Virus record (IMG/VR): IMGVR_UViG_3300025705_000012
Span: 1 to 30,776 of that record
Source: a virus
DNA length: 30,776 bases
Direction: 5' to 3' (one strand)
Position numbers and translations under genes: made by a program. The notes beneath the pieces were generated by a model. The model had not been told where the DNA came from. It saw nothing but the letters and a program-made list of their open reading frames with translations, and ran no database searches. Positions 8,808 through 15,843 of the stretch are shown here, one piece after another (the stretch's first letter is position 1; each line of letters starts with the position of its first letter).

Positions 8808-9038
8808 TTATCCTACATTGTAACCCATTAATTGGATATGGTCGTTATTGTTATAATCAAAACTAACATATTTATCTAAGGTTCTGTACGTGTACTTAAT
8901 TGAAAAATTAATGCCACACTGAAACCAATCATTTCTTGTGCGCTCAAATCCCTTAGATTCTAACATTGCTATAAAAGCGTCGATTCCGTTATCGTTATAA
9001 GTACAAAAATCTGTGGCAAAATATTCGTTAAAAGTCAT
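8808..9038 (-). CDS. Small protein of unknown function with its own promoter
   Basis: A 76-residue acidic, aromatic-rich protein (MTFNEYFATDFCTYNDNG...LMGYNVG). It is a single-gene unit: a promoter/leader module lies just upstream (9049-9114) and a terminator just downstream. A dedicated promoter of the same kind as the two early units (17116, 22447) suggests early or high expression, for example a host-takeover factor. That is inference; no family is recognised. Confidence 0.72.
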   Translation of the reverse strand: MTFNEYFATDFCTYNDNGIDAFIAMLESKGFERTRNDWFQCGINFSIKYTYRTLDKYVSFDYNNNDHIQLMGYNVG

Positions 9039-9048
9039 AATATAAAAT

Positions 9049-9114
9049 GTTTTAGTTAATTAATATTCGGCTAAATTAGAAACTAAATTCGGTTTAGAAA
9101 AATTTTTTCCAAAA
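9049..9114 (-). promoter_or_regulatory. Promoter/leader module B
   Basis: Reading the minus strand: TTTTG (9114-9110), 31 bases containing a T-run and AATTTA, then TAATTTAG (9078-9071), CCGAATATTAATTAACTAAAAC, and the ATG at 9038. The order, the 31-base spacing and the leader match the modules at 17116-17176 and 22447-22508. TTTTG with AATTTA 20 bases on resembles a Bacteroidota -33/-7 promoter. Confidence 0.62.
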
Positions 9115-9121
9115 TATTTTT

Positions 9122-10279
9122 TTATCTGACTGCGTAGGTTCCGTAATTCGGCCTGCTTAATTTATTTACAATACTGTATCTGAGTGCGTCTAAACTGTGG
9201 TTAAATAGATCAATTGGCTTATTGGTTAGGTTTCCGTTTTTATCCTCTACATATTTGTAGTTTCTCAGCTCCTTAATCGTGTTTACGCTATCCTCAGTTA
9301 CATAAAGGTTATGCCTCCTGACCATATCAATACCAATGTTTATAGCACCCTTAAAAGTCTTTTTAATATTCCAACCCATTCTGTAAATCTCCTCTATACT
9401 TTTTGGCTCGGCACTATCTGCCCATATTTCATCTCTCCTATCTAATCCTAACCTTTCAAGCTGTCTTGCAATATCTTGGTTTGTCATTCCTGTCCTGTAA
9501 AGCAACTCTCTAACATACATATTATTTCCTTCTACGTAAGTCTCAACAACTGCTGTGCTGTCATTACTGAATCCAAAATCCAATCCCCTTCCTAATAGTT
9601 TGGCTGATGCAGGTATCTTGTTAATTGTTTTAAAGCTGTAAACTAAAGACCTGCTTTGTCCTCTCTCTCCTAATCCATATACCCTCCAATAATTCTCGTC
9701 TGTGTCTCTTAGCCTCTCAATCTCATCTATAAGCGTCTGAGGTAGAAATGGATTGTCCTTATATGATGTTTGGTAAAATTCAACGTCTTCTCTTGTCAGG
9801 ACCTTGTCATATATCCAATGGAACTCCTCCGAAGGATTAAAATCTAATATTATGTTGTCAATGGTTCTAAATATAAGCTGCTGAAAGTCTTCGTAATTTA
9901 ATTCGTTGCACTCGTTTATGAATAGCAAGTCTCTTTTACGTCCCCTAATCTTTTGTGGCTGATCTAATGATATAAATTCAATCCTGTTTCCGTTTATGAA
10001 ATATTCATTTGTGGACTTGGAATGTAGTTCCTCGAAATATAAATCATATTCTTTAAGGATCTCAAAAAAGTCTCTCATAACTGTACCACGTACAGCAGGG
10101 AATGTTTTCCTACAAATGGTTACTGTCTTTCCTGTGTTTGCATTACAGTAATTGAAAATAAGCCATAAGAGAATGTTATATGTTTTTCCTGACCTCGTAC
10201 CACCTTGCTCTACTAATATCTTCTTAGAAAGGTTGTTTAGGTGTTCAAAGACAATATTACTCTGTATCTTCTTCCTCAT
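9122..10279 (-). CDS. terL: Terminase large subunit (PBSX type)
   Basis: A 385-residue DNA packaging motor. The N-terminal ATPase has Walker A GGTRSGKT at 26-33 and Walker B LLFINE at 118-123, with Glu123 as catalytic acid. The nuclease domain shows Asp234 (GLDFGFSND), Asp288 (WADSAEPKSI) and Asp364 (HSLDALRYS), the expected RNase H-like metal residues. It overlaps the small subunit gene by 23 bases. It is the last gene of the unit that carries the base-modification genes and is far from portal and capsid genes on this map, an uncommon split. Confidence 0.95.
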   Translation of the reverse strand: MRKKIQSNIVFEHLNNLSKKILVEQGGTRSGKTYNILLWLIFNYCNANTGKTVTICRKTFPAVRGTVMRDFFEILKEYDLYFEELHSKSTNEYFINGNRIEFISLDQPQKIRGRKRDLLFINECNELNYEDFQQLIFRTIDNIILDFNPSEEFHWIYDKVLTREDVEFYQTSYKDNPFLPQTLIDEIERLRDTDENYWRVYGLGERGQSRSLVYSFKTINKIPASAKLLGRGLDFGFSNDSTAVVETYVEGNNMYVRELLYRTGMTNQDIARQLERLGLDRRDEIWADSAEPKSIEEIYRMGWNIKKTFKGAINIGIDMVRRHNLYVTEDSVNTIKELRNYKYVEDKNGNLTNKPIDLFNHSLDALRYSIVNKLSRPNYGTYAVR

Positions 10280-10613
10280 TCTTTAATATCTCAACTTCAA
10301 ATAATCTTGTTCCTTCTAATCCTGTAATCTCTTGTCTCTCTACGTAGCCTCGTTTCTTGCCTTTAGTCTTTAGGTAGAAAATTGTAGCTGCTGTACTGCC
10401 TTCTCCTATCTGACTGTGTAACTGAGTTTCTGCAAAGTCCAATGCTATATCTTGTATTTGATTAACCTCTTTTGCAAATTCCTTATCCTCTTTGAGCCAA
10501 TCATAAAATGTGGTCCTACCTATTCCAACTTTCTTACAGGCTGTTGTAACGATCCCTAAGGATTTTTCCAATGCGGCTATCATTGCTTTTTTATGGTGTT
10601 CGGTTTTGTTCAT
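10257..10613 (-). CDS. terS: Terminase small subunit
   Basis: A 118-residue protein with an N-terminal helix-turn-helix (SLGIVTTACKKVGIGRTTFYDWL, about residues 18-40), a charged central helix, and a C-terminal part ending in acidic residues. This layout fits DNA-recognising small terminase subunits that begin with a transposase-like HTH. It overlaps the kinase gene upstream (ATGA at 10610-10613) and terL downstream, so packaging genes are translated together with the last modification gene. Confidence 0.88.
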   Translation of the reverse strand: MNKTEHHKKAMIAALEKSLGIVTTACKKVGIGRTTFYDWLKEDKEFAKEVNQIQDIALDFAETQLHSQIGEGSTAATIFYLKTKGKKRGYVERQEITGLEGTRLFEVEILKNEEEDTE

Positions 10614-11122
10614 TTGTTTATGAGTTTTATAATGTGATTGAATAGGTTCTCAGAGTCTTGCTCTGTGTTGTTGTCAAGTACTGTTACCTGATTTTTTTTT
10701 AGAATGTTATTTATCTTAGTTTGTTTAGCTTTCTTAAATCTGTCTGTTTGATTGTCGGCCCTAAGTTTGTGTCTTTGAACTATCGTTTCCTCGTTTGTAT
10801 TCAGAACTATTATTTCACAATCGTATTTATCAAATAAACTTTGGTTGAATAGTCTGTCTCCTTCAAACACAAATCTTGCCTCAGGTAACTTATTTATCAA
10901 TTTAAAAAAGTGAGGTTGGACCGCCATACTTAGTTTGTCTGTTCCGCAAAAGACTGAGTCATCATATATCCCTATGAAGTATAAATTCTTTTCCTTATCG
11001 TACAGGCCTCTTATCAATCCGTATTTAAAAGTTTTTAAGGATTTGTATTCCTTTATTACTTTCTTCATCAGGGTTGATTTTCCACTTGCAGGTACTCCTC
11101 CTATTGCTATTATTTCAGCCAT
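10610..11122 (-). CDS. 5-hydroxymethyluracil DNA kinase-like P-loop kinase
   Basis: A 170-residue P-loop kinase. Walker A is GGVPASGKST (residues 8-17). The segment FCGTDKLSMAVQP (58-70) and FEGDRLF (86-92) match the pattern of phage kinases that phosphorylate 5-hydroxymethyluracil in DNA during thymidine hypermodification, where a GTD-x-LSM motif is characteristic. It overlaps the amino acid:DNA transferase gene by 13 bases, as expected for consecutive pathway enzymes. Predicted reaction: ATP plus hmU in DNA to phosphomethyl-uracil in DNA. A general nucleotide kinase is less likely given the motif and neighbours. Confidence 0.82.
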   Translation of the reverse strand: MAEIIAIGGVPASGKSTLMKKVIKEYKSLKTFKYGLIRGLYDKEKNLYFIGIYDDSVFCGTDKLSMAVQPHFFKLINKLPEARFVFEGDRLFNQSLFDKYDCEIIVLNTNEETIVQRHKLRADNQTDRFKKAKQTKINNILKKNQVTVLDNNTEQDSENLFNHIIKLINK

Positions 11123-11976
11123 CTTTTGTCGTATGTTTCATTTCTAAAGTCCCATAGCACGTCCCAATCAACTCCTGTACTAATTGCTTGTTGCATTTTT
11201 AGTATCTCGCTTTTCTGTCTGTCGATATAATAACCAACATATCTTTTACCTTTATTGTACTTCTTAAAAGCACACAGCGTTGTTTCTATGTTCCAAATGT
11301 TTGTATGCTGTATGTCTAAGGTCCCTATTTCTTCTTTAAGTTGTTTAAAGTGGTATTGTAAGTAATTTATCTGTTTTGGTGTTAATCGTTTCTTGGTTCC
11401 GTGAGTGTCAAGTTCGTTATGTCCTAAGTGATATACCAACCCATTGCGGCAACTATCGGCATTCTTTAGATCTAAATGCGTAGGCTCTAAGTCATATCCT
11501 GTAAGCACGTTTATCATCTCCAAATATATAAACATCGTAAACCTCCCAAAGTTCTTTATACCTATCAAGTCTTCATAACAGTTGTCATAAGTCATTTGCG
11601 GTGTTGGTTGTTTAAGAGATCGAAAGTAATTTTCTTGTGTTGTGTTTCCTATCAGGTTCTTATAACTCTCAAAGGTTTCTACAAATTTGTTTTGTGTTTT
11701 GACTCTTAGCCTGTCAGTCTGAAATAATGTGTTTTGCTTATTCTCATTCCACCATCTTTTAAGCCTCTCCACGTCTACATTCTCAAAATCAGGAAACTCA
11801 TTGTAAATATAATATACTGTCGTAGCTGAGTAACAAGTTCCAAATAAAAAGGCCAACCAATAACGCTGCTCAATATTCAATTCAAACCTGTCTGAAATGT
11901 ATCTTAAACAATCGTTTGATGGATCTATGTCTTTTGCCTCTGAGGATCTTATGTGATAATTTATGTAGTCCACCAT
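11110..11976 (-). CDS. Amino acid:DNA transferase-like (alpha-glutamyl/putrescinyl thymine pyrophosphorylase family)
   Basis: A 288-residue helical protein. Recognisable blocks are QRYWLAFLFGTCYSATT (37-53), GIKNFGRFTMFIYLE (139-153), LDLKNADSCRNGLVYHLG (168-185) and IETTLCAFKKY with RYVGYYIDR (230-253). These are features of the DNA-glycosylase-like family that replaces the phosphate of phosphomethyluracil in DNA with an amino acid or polyamine. It lies between a glutamine amidotransferase and the hmU kinase. The attached group cannot be read from sequence. The start at 11976 follows a TGA that closes an in-frame GNAT-like fragment. Confidence 0.8.
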   Translation of the reverse strand: MVDYINYHIRSSEAKDIDPSNDCLRYISDRFELNIEQRYWLAFLFGTCYSATTVYYIYNEFPDFENVDVERLKRWWNENKQNTLFQTDRLRVKTQNKFVETFESYKNLIGNTTQENYFRSLKQPTPQMTYDNCYEDLIGIKNFGRFTMFIYLEMINVLTGYDLEPTHLDLKNADSCRNGLVYHLGHNELDTHGTKKRLTPKQINYLQYHFKQLKEEIGTLDIQHTNIWNIETTLCAFKKYNKGKRYVGYYIDRQKSEILKMQQAISTGVDWDVLWDFRNETYDKRWLK

Positions 11977-11985
11977 ATGTTTTTC

Positions 11986-12063
11986 TCAACTCCTGCTGAG
12001 GTTTTGTGTTTGCAGCTTTTTTATAAAATCCACATCTTCAATAGTCGCTAATCTAATATTCAT
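11986..12063 (-). pseudogene. GNAT acetyltransferase N-terminal fragment (or leader peptide)
   Basis: A 25-codon ORF, MNIRLATIEDVDFIKKLQTQ then NLSRS and TGA. The IRLATIEDVDFI start is that of a GNAT acetyltransferase first strand and helix. Its ATG sits inside the last codons of the amidotransferase gene, the same overlap style as real genes here, but it stops after 25 residues. The TGA is in frame with the transferase start ten bases later. The best reading is a remnant of a deleted acetyltransferase gene whose start now couples translation to the transferase. A pure leader peptide is the alternative. Confidence 0.5.
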
Positions 12064-12664
12064 ACAACTCGTATTCTTTTAACTGAACAGGTTCAAAATC
12101 TTTATTCACTCTTTTAAATATATCTTTTGTTGATGCGAAATAAACAGCGTTGTTATGTTCTAACTTCCACAAAGGTCTGTTAGCGTTCCTGATAGCTAAA
12201 AGTTTATTAGACTCGGTTAAAATCAATCCTGCAAAACTTCCTGTGGTTTCCTTTATGAATTGTTTTATTTTTAGCTTGTCGCTCCCACACTTTTTTAGAA
12301 CTATCTCTCCATCATTGTCTGTGTTCATACATATATCGTAACGCTGTTCCATCTCCTGCTTAGTTCCCATATCCAAAATCCCATTAAAAACTAATGAGGC
12401 CTGTTCGTTGGTTATTGGCTGATTGTTTTTGTGATCCTTATAATCTCCACTTGTTGCATATCTGTTGTGGAATATAATCTTGCTTGAAAAAGGTAAATTA
12501 ACATTCTTTAAATCGTGCCTCTTTTTCGTTTGCAGTCCGTTATCAATATATGAATATCCAAAACTGTGAAGGCCTCTTATCTTGCTTTGGTAAACAATTT
12601 CCTGCAAAAGTTTTATTTTATCTTCATCAGGTTCCTCACAACTAAATCCTACAACTCCACACAT
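12053..12664 (-). CDS. Class II glutamine amidotransferase domain protein
   Basis: A 203-residue Ntn-hydrolase. It begins MCGVVGF, so Cys2 would be the nucleophile after Met removal. HNRYATSGDY (66-75) and VFNGIL (92-97) are the usual glutamine-binding and oxyanion segments, and RNANRPLW in the C-terminal part fits the glutaminase fold. There is no synthetase or sugar-isomerase domain, so the ammonia it releases must be used by a partner. Its place inside the base-modification cassette, starting on the last base of the dioxygenase gene's stop region, points to amination or amidation of the modified base. That role is inferred. Confidence 0.85.
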   Translation of the reverse strand: MCGVVGFSCEEPDEDKIKLLQEIVYQSKIRGLHSFGYSYIDNGLQTKKRHDLKNVNLPFSSKIIFHNRYATSGDYKDHKNNQPITNEQASLVFNGILDMGTKQEMEQRYDICMNTDNDGEIVLKKCGSDKLKIKQFIKETTGSFAGLILTESNKLLAIRNANRPLWKLEHNNAVYFASTKDIFKRVNKDFEPVQLKEYELYEY

Positions 12665-13566
12665 TAATTATTCAATTTATCTCCTAAAACTCTACGCTTA
12701 GCCATACTTACTTCCTCCTCTGAGGTCCCACAGCTAATCATATTTTTTCTGTAATACATAACCAAAGAAACTCTAACAGCATCTGCATCAATCTTTTGTA
12801 TTGGTGTGTTTCCGTGCCATTGGTGTACATCTACTAAAAGTAAATCGCAATTCTGAACGTCAAAAGCAATTCCCCACTTAGGTACCACAAAATACCCACC
12901 TACATACTTTCCTTTTCTCAGGGCAACTAAATTACCAAAACCGTTTTCAAAATCTCCATTATCTTTATGTACTGCTGTCTGCCAATTCTTGTTTACAGTT
13001 ACTGTTGTAAAGGCTGTGTTTTTAATAACAAACTCCTGTGAGGTCTTGTCTGCCTCATCTCGTTGCAGCTTATAATGTTCAGGCATTAGATCAGAATACA
13101 CAGTATCAACATATTTAATAATTGGGTAGGCCTCTTTAAACTTTTTAAACTGTTTTTCATTAAAGGCTGTTTGTCTGCAATATGGTGTTCTTGGTGTTCT
13201 GTCAAAGTAACCTATAATGCCGCTTGCAGCTTTGTTTTTCATCTGTGTATTGGATTTTGTTCCGTCTTTTTTTACTGCTTGTCGGCTAAAATTTCCGTCT
13301 TTGCCTATACCTCCACTACTAACTGCTCTGTTATGAGATGCTATACTTACAGCTTTTAAAGACTCAAACGCTTTTGAGGCAATGTTAGAAGGTATTGTTT
13401 TCTTCCTGAACTTAGCAATACAATTCCCTGTTTCTTCACAGTAAACATCAGCATCATAAGTTATCAAGGTTCTGTAATCTTTTTCAGACAACAACGCTCC
13501 TTTTAGCTTATTGACCTGCTCATCAGACAAGCAAGGTTTTAATTTAATTATTTTTGGATTGCTCAT
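12664..13566 (-). CDS. JBP/TET-type 2-oxoglutarate, Fe(II)-dependent thymine dioxygenase
   Basis: A 300-residue protein with the double-stranded beta-helix core in the C-terminal half. Iron ligands are His200 and Asp202 (TAVHKDNGDF) and His251 (DVHQWHGNTP), and Arg265 is a candidate 2-oxoglutarate ligand (AVRVSLVMYY). The segments GFGNLVALRKGKYVGGY and DLLLVDVHQWHGN closely resemble trypanosome J-binding protein, which oxidises thymine in DNA to 5-hydroxymethyluracil. The N-terminal 150 residues are basic and may contact DNA. It follows the ParB-like gene with a 23-base overlap. 5-Methylcytosine as substrate is possible, but the kinase and transferase downstream favour thymine. Confidence 0.85.
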   Translation of the reverse strand: MSNPKIIKLKPCLSDEQVNKLKGALLSEKDYRTLITYDADVYCEETGNCIAKFRKKTIPSNIASKAFESLKAVSIASHNRAVSSGGIGKDGNFSRQAVKKDGTKSNTQMKNKAASGIIGYFDRTPRTPYCRQTAFNEKQFKKFKEAYPIIKYVDTVYSDLMPEHYKLQRDEADKTSQEFVIKNTAFTTVTVNKNWQTAVHKDNGDFENGFGNLVALRKGKYVGGYFVVPKWGIAFDVQNCDLLLVDVHQWHGNTPIQKIDADAVRVSLVMYYRKNMISCGTSEEEVSMAKRRVLGDKLNN

Positions 13567-14137
13567 ATAATAGTTTTATACATTCATAAACAGTATCGGT
13601 TACATTGTCGGTTCCTAAATCTTCTCGCAAAGCCAATTCCCATTTCTTAAATTCAGGCTCCGTATTAATGTTTAAAAACAACTGAACCATTTTTACGTGC
13701 GAGTTTTCTAAATCATCTTCAGGAAAGTCATAAGCACCTGTGTCCTCTATTTCGCCTTCAAACTCGTCCTTTTCTTCCCACTTTGGAATATCCAATCCCC
13801 ATTCTTTCAACTCTGAGGTGTCCCACGTGTTTGCCAATACGTCCCAATCCCATTCCCCAAAACCTACATTATCCTTTACAATAAATTCATTTTGTTGATC
13901 TAAAGTCAAGTCTGTGGCTTTTAAAATCCAAACCTCTTTGAGTCCTGCTGCTTTACAGGCCTTCAATCTCATATTGCCTCCCAATACAACCATATCTTCA
14001 TTAACGACAATAGGCCTCAATTTAAGCATTTGAGGGAACTCCTTTACAGAATTTACTAATTTGTTGAATTTATAATCCCTTATCACTCTTGGGTTGTCAG
14101 GATTTGAATTTACTTTTGAGATCTTTACTAATTCCAT
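13544..14137 (-). CDS. ParB N-terminal-like domain protein
   Basis: A 197-residue protein. Its N-terminal 70 residues form a ParB/sulfiredoxin-type fold: SNPDNPRVIR (11-20), LRPIVVNEDMVVLGG (40-54) and GGNMRLKACKAAGL (53-66), the counterpart of the ParB GxxR nucleotide-binding box. No helix-turn-helix follows. The rest is acidic with Trp residues, so it is not a classical partition protein. ParB-like proteins of this short type occur beside phage DNA-modifying enzymes. Here it is the first gene of the cassette and overlaps the dioxygenase gene. A nucleotide-dependent targeting or switch role is inference. Confidence 0.8.
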   Translation of the reverse strand: MELVKISKVNSNPDNPRVIRDYKFNKLVNSVKEFPQMLKLRPIVVNEDMVVLGGNMRLKACKAAGLKEVWILKATDLTLDQQNEFIVKDNVGFGEWDWDVLANTWDTSELKEWGLDIPKWEEKDEFEGEIEDTGAYDFPEDDLENSHVKMVQLFLNINTEPEFKKWELALREDLGTDNVTDTVYECIKLLYEQSKNN

Positions 14138-14207
14138 TTTAAATATTTTAACGTGTGTTTGTGTAAATATAACAATTTTTTTTTAACAATTATCACTAAC
14201 CGCTCAA

Positions 14208-14540
14208 TCAATACCTTTCCTGAACGATCTTGTTTAAAATCATTTGTCTCCAATCTTCTAAATACTTGCTGTACATCTTATAAATTTCATACTGATTAAC
14301 TGAGTGTATAACTGTTGAGTGGTCGCAGGACTTGCCTTTGCTCTCCATATAGTCTCTGATCCATAAATACGTTGCTCCATAGTCTTCTCTTAGAATTACG
14401 TAAAGTAAGGACCTTGCCTCAATATGGTCTCGTTTTCGAGTGTTGTCAAATATATCTAATCCTGTTACTAATTTCACTAATCCTGAAACATAATCTGCAT
14501 CTTTTAATGCTATCTCGTTTCTCTGTTCTGTTGCTGTCAT
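14208..14540 (-). CDS. Stand-alone DnaA domain IV-like DNA-binding protein
   Basis: A 110-residue protein that resembles only the C-terminal DNA-binding domain of DnaA. It shows RDHIEARSLLYVILRE (37-52), comparable to the basic loop and helix of DnaA domain IV, and CDHSTVIHSV (72-81), the counterpart of the DnaA signature RDHTTVxHA whose Asp-His-Thr contacts the DnaA box. There is no AAA+ domain. Two perfect TTATCCACA boxes occur in this genome. It could act at a phage origin, repress promoters, or compete with host DnaA. Confidence 0.82.
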   Translation of the reverse strand: MTATEQRNEIALKDADYVSGLVKLVTGLDIFDNTRKRDHIEARSLLYVILREDYGATYLWIRDYMESKGKSCDHSTVIHSVNQYEIYKMYSKYLEDWRQMILNKIVQERY

Positions 14541-14555
14541 AATTTTATTTTTGTT

Positions 14556-14750
14556 TTATTCTTCGGTAATATTTATCTGATGAAATATTCCATTAAATCC
14601 TATACTGTATTCATCGTCTATTTTATATCCTTTAGTTCCATCAAAAAATGTCAAGGTGTCTGAAATTAAACTTAAAAAATATTGTTTCTGTAAGGGCGTT
14701 GAGTTTCTGTAAAAATCCATAGCCTTTTGAAAATCTTCTCCGTATTCCAT
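14556..14750 (-). CDS. Small unknown protein
   Basis: A 64-residue acidic protein (MEYGEDFQKAMDFYRNS...FHQINITEE), one base after the RecE-like exonuclease gene. It is predicted soluble, helical then beta. No family is recognised. Tight spacing in the early operon supports expression. Confidence 0.6.
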   Translation of the reverse strand: MEYGEDFQKAMDFYRNSTPLQKQYFLSLISDTLTFFDGTKGYKIDDEYSIGFNGIFHQINITEE

Positions 14751-14751
14751 A

Positions 14752-15519
14752 TTACAATGTTCCTTTTAAATAATATTCATTTACATCTACTCCATACTCA
14801 AAGAAGGTTTTATATATCTCACAGGCTGCCTCTGTCTTTTTCTCTCCTTCCATATAAAATTCCTCTGATATGTCATAAATACCTATATCTAAACTCGCCT
14901 TATCAACTGCTATAAATCTTACGTCCTTGTAGTCTCTTTTAAATAGCTTACAGTAAATATACGCCTGTACGTCATATCCATACTTCTTAGCCGAGTAGGG
15001 AAATGCTTTTATGTCTGCTGTTGTTTTTAAATCCACTAAACTATTTTTACCTAATACATCTGCTTTGGCTCTAAATGGTAATCCAAACAGGTTTCCAATT
15101 GCAGGTTTTTCAAACTCTGTATCAATCAACAACTGCCTTGCGTGTTCATTCTTATAAAATGCGTCTGCCAATCTTTGAGCCTTTTCCTTTTCTACTGTTG
15201 TGTAAACCTTTCCGTGTTCCTCTACTGCGTCCTTATACGCTTTAGCGGCCTTTGTTTTACAGTCTACAAATATCTGTGCGTCAAATACGTGAGGTTCTAA
15301 TATTGCTGCGTGAAACAACCAACCATCTCTCAGGGCCTGACTTTCTGCTGAGCCATACTTTGTAACATACTTATATGTTTTAGGGGATTGTAATAGCATC
15401 TTAGCTGCTGAACTGCTCAATGCGTTCTTGCCTAAGTTTCCATAATAAAACGTATCATCTTCCATACGCTTTAACAACTCCTCTTTCTTGTACTTGTCTC
15501 CATTTAGTAATTCAATCAT
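14752..15519 (-). CDS. RecE/Cas4-type PD-(D/E)XK exonuclease
   Basis: A 255-residue nuclease of the RecB-like superfamily. LSSSAAKMLLQSPKTY (34-49) is the usual first helix region. The active-site set is His70 (WLFHAAILEP), Asp154 (RAKADVL), Asp163 and Lys165 (LVDLKTTAD) and the YDVQAYIYC motif with Gln185. This is the RecE C-terminal layout of phage 5'-3' exonucleases that produce ends for recombination. The probable partner is the OB-like protein at 21092-21487 or an annealing protein I cannot identify. It overlaps the small gene upstream by four bases. Confidence 0.88.
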   Translation of the reverse strand: MIELLNGDKYKKEELLKRMEDDTFYYGNLGKNALSSSAAKMLLQSPKTYKYVTKYGSAESQALRDGWLFHAAILEPHVFDAQIFVDCKTKAAKAYKDAVEEHGKVYTTVEKEKAQRLADAFYKNEHARQLLIDTEFEKPAIGNLFGLPFRAKADVLGKNSLVDLKTTADIKAFPYSAKKYGYDVQAYIYCKLFKRDYKDVRFIAVDKASLDIGIYDISEEFYMEGEKKTEAACEIYKTFFEYGVDVNEYYLKGTL

Positions 15520-15722
15520 AATGTTTCGCTTTTGGTTTTGTGTAATAAATTTGATAATATTTCTATGTTCTGAATATAAGCAACGTACTTATCTACCTTC
15601 TTACTGAGTTTATTTGTATCGTCAGGTCTTTGAAAGGTCCCATCTTCTAATCGCTGTCTAAGAGTTTCCATATTGTCTCTTAGTAAAATTTCCAAAGTGT
15701 GTATTCTTTTCTGTTTATCCAT
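15516..15722 (-). CDS. Small helical protein of unknown function
   Basis: A 68-residue charged helical protein (MDKQKRIHTLEILLRDN...HKTKSETL), with ATG four bases inside the next upstream frame and its stop overlapping the exonuclease start. A coiled-coil heptad pattern is plausible. Family unknown. Confidence 0.6.
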   Translation of the reverse strand: MDKQKRIHTLEILLRDNMETLRQRLEDGTFQRPDDTNKLSKKVDKYVAYIQNIEILSNLLHKTKSETL

Positions 15723-15843
15723 TTTTATTTGCTTGTTTTTTTAATATTCTTATTTCTGCATCTTGCTCTTTTATTCTAAGTTCTGCTGCCGCTACCTTTT
15801 CAATAAGGTATTGGTACTCAACCTCATCTATTGTCTGTTTCAT
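15715..15843 (-). CDS. 42-residue coiled-coil peptide
   Basis: A short ORF (MKQTIDEVEYQYLIEKVAAA then a Lys/Glu-rich helix) that fills the gap between two small genes. It overlaps the upstream one by four bases (ATGA type) and the downstream one by eight. The sequence is a single amphipathic helix. Overlaps on both sides are the main evidence that it is translated. Confidence 0.55.
   Translation of the reverse strand: MKQTIDEVEYQYLIEKVAAAELRIKEQDAEIRILKKQANKNG

Noticed and set aside
9083-9097. Hairpin CTAAA-CCGAA-TTTAG after terL as a terminator
   Set aside because: The 5-bp AT-rich stem lacks a following T-run, and it overlaps the promoter B spacer.
11977-12063. Fusion of GNAT fragment and transferase by TGA readthrough
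   Set aside because: TGA ends many genes here in ATGA junctions, so it is a normal stop; no recoding signal is visible.
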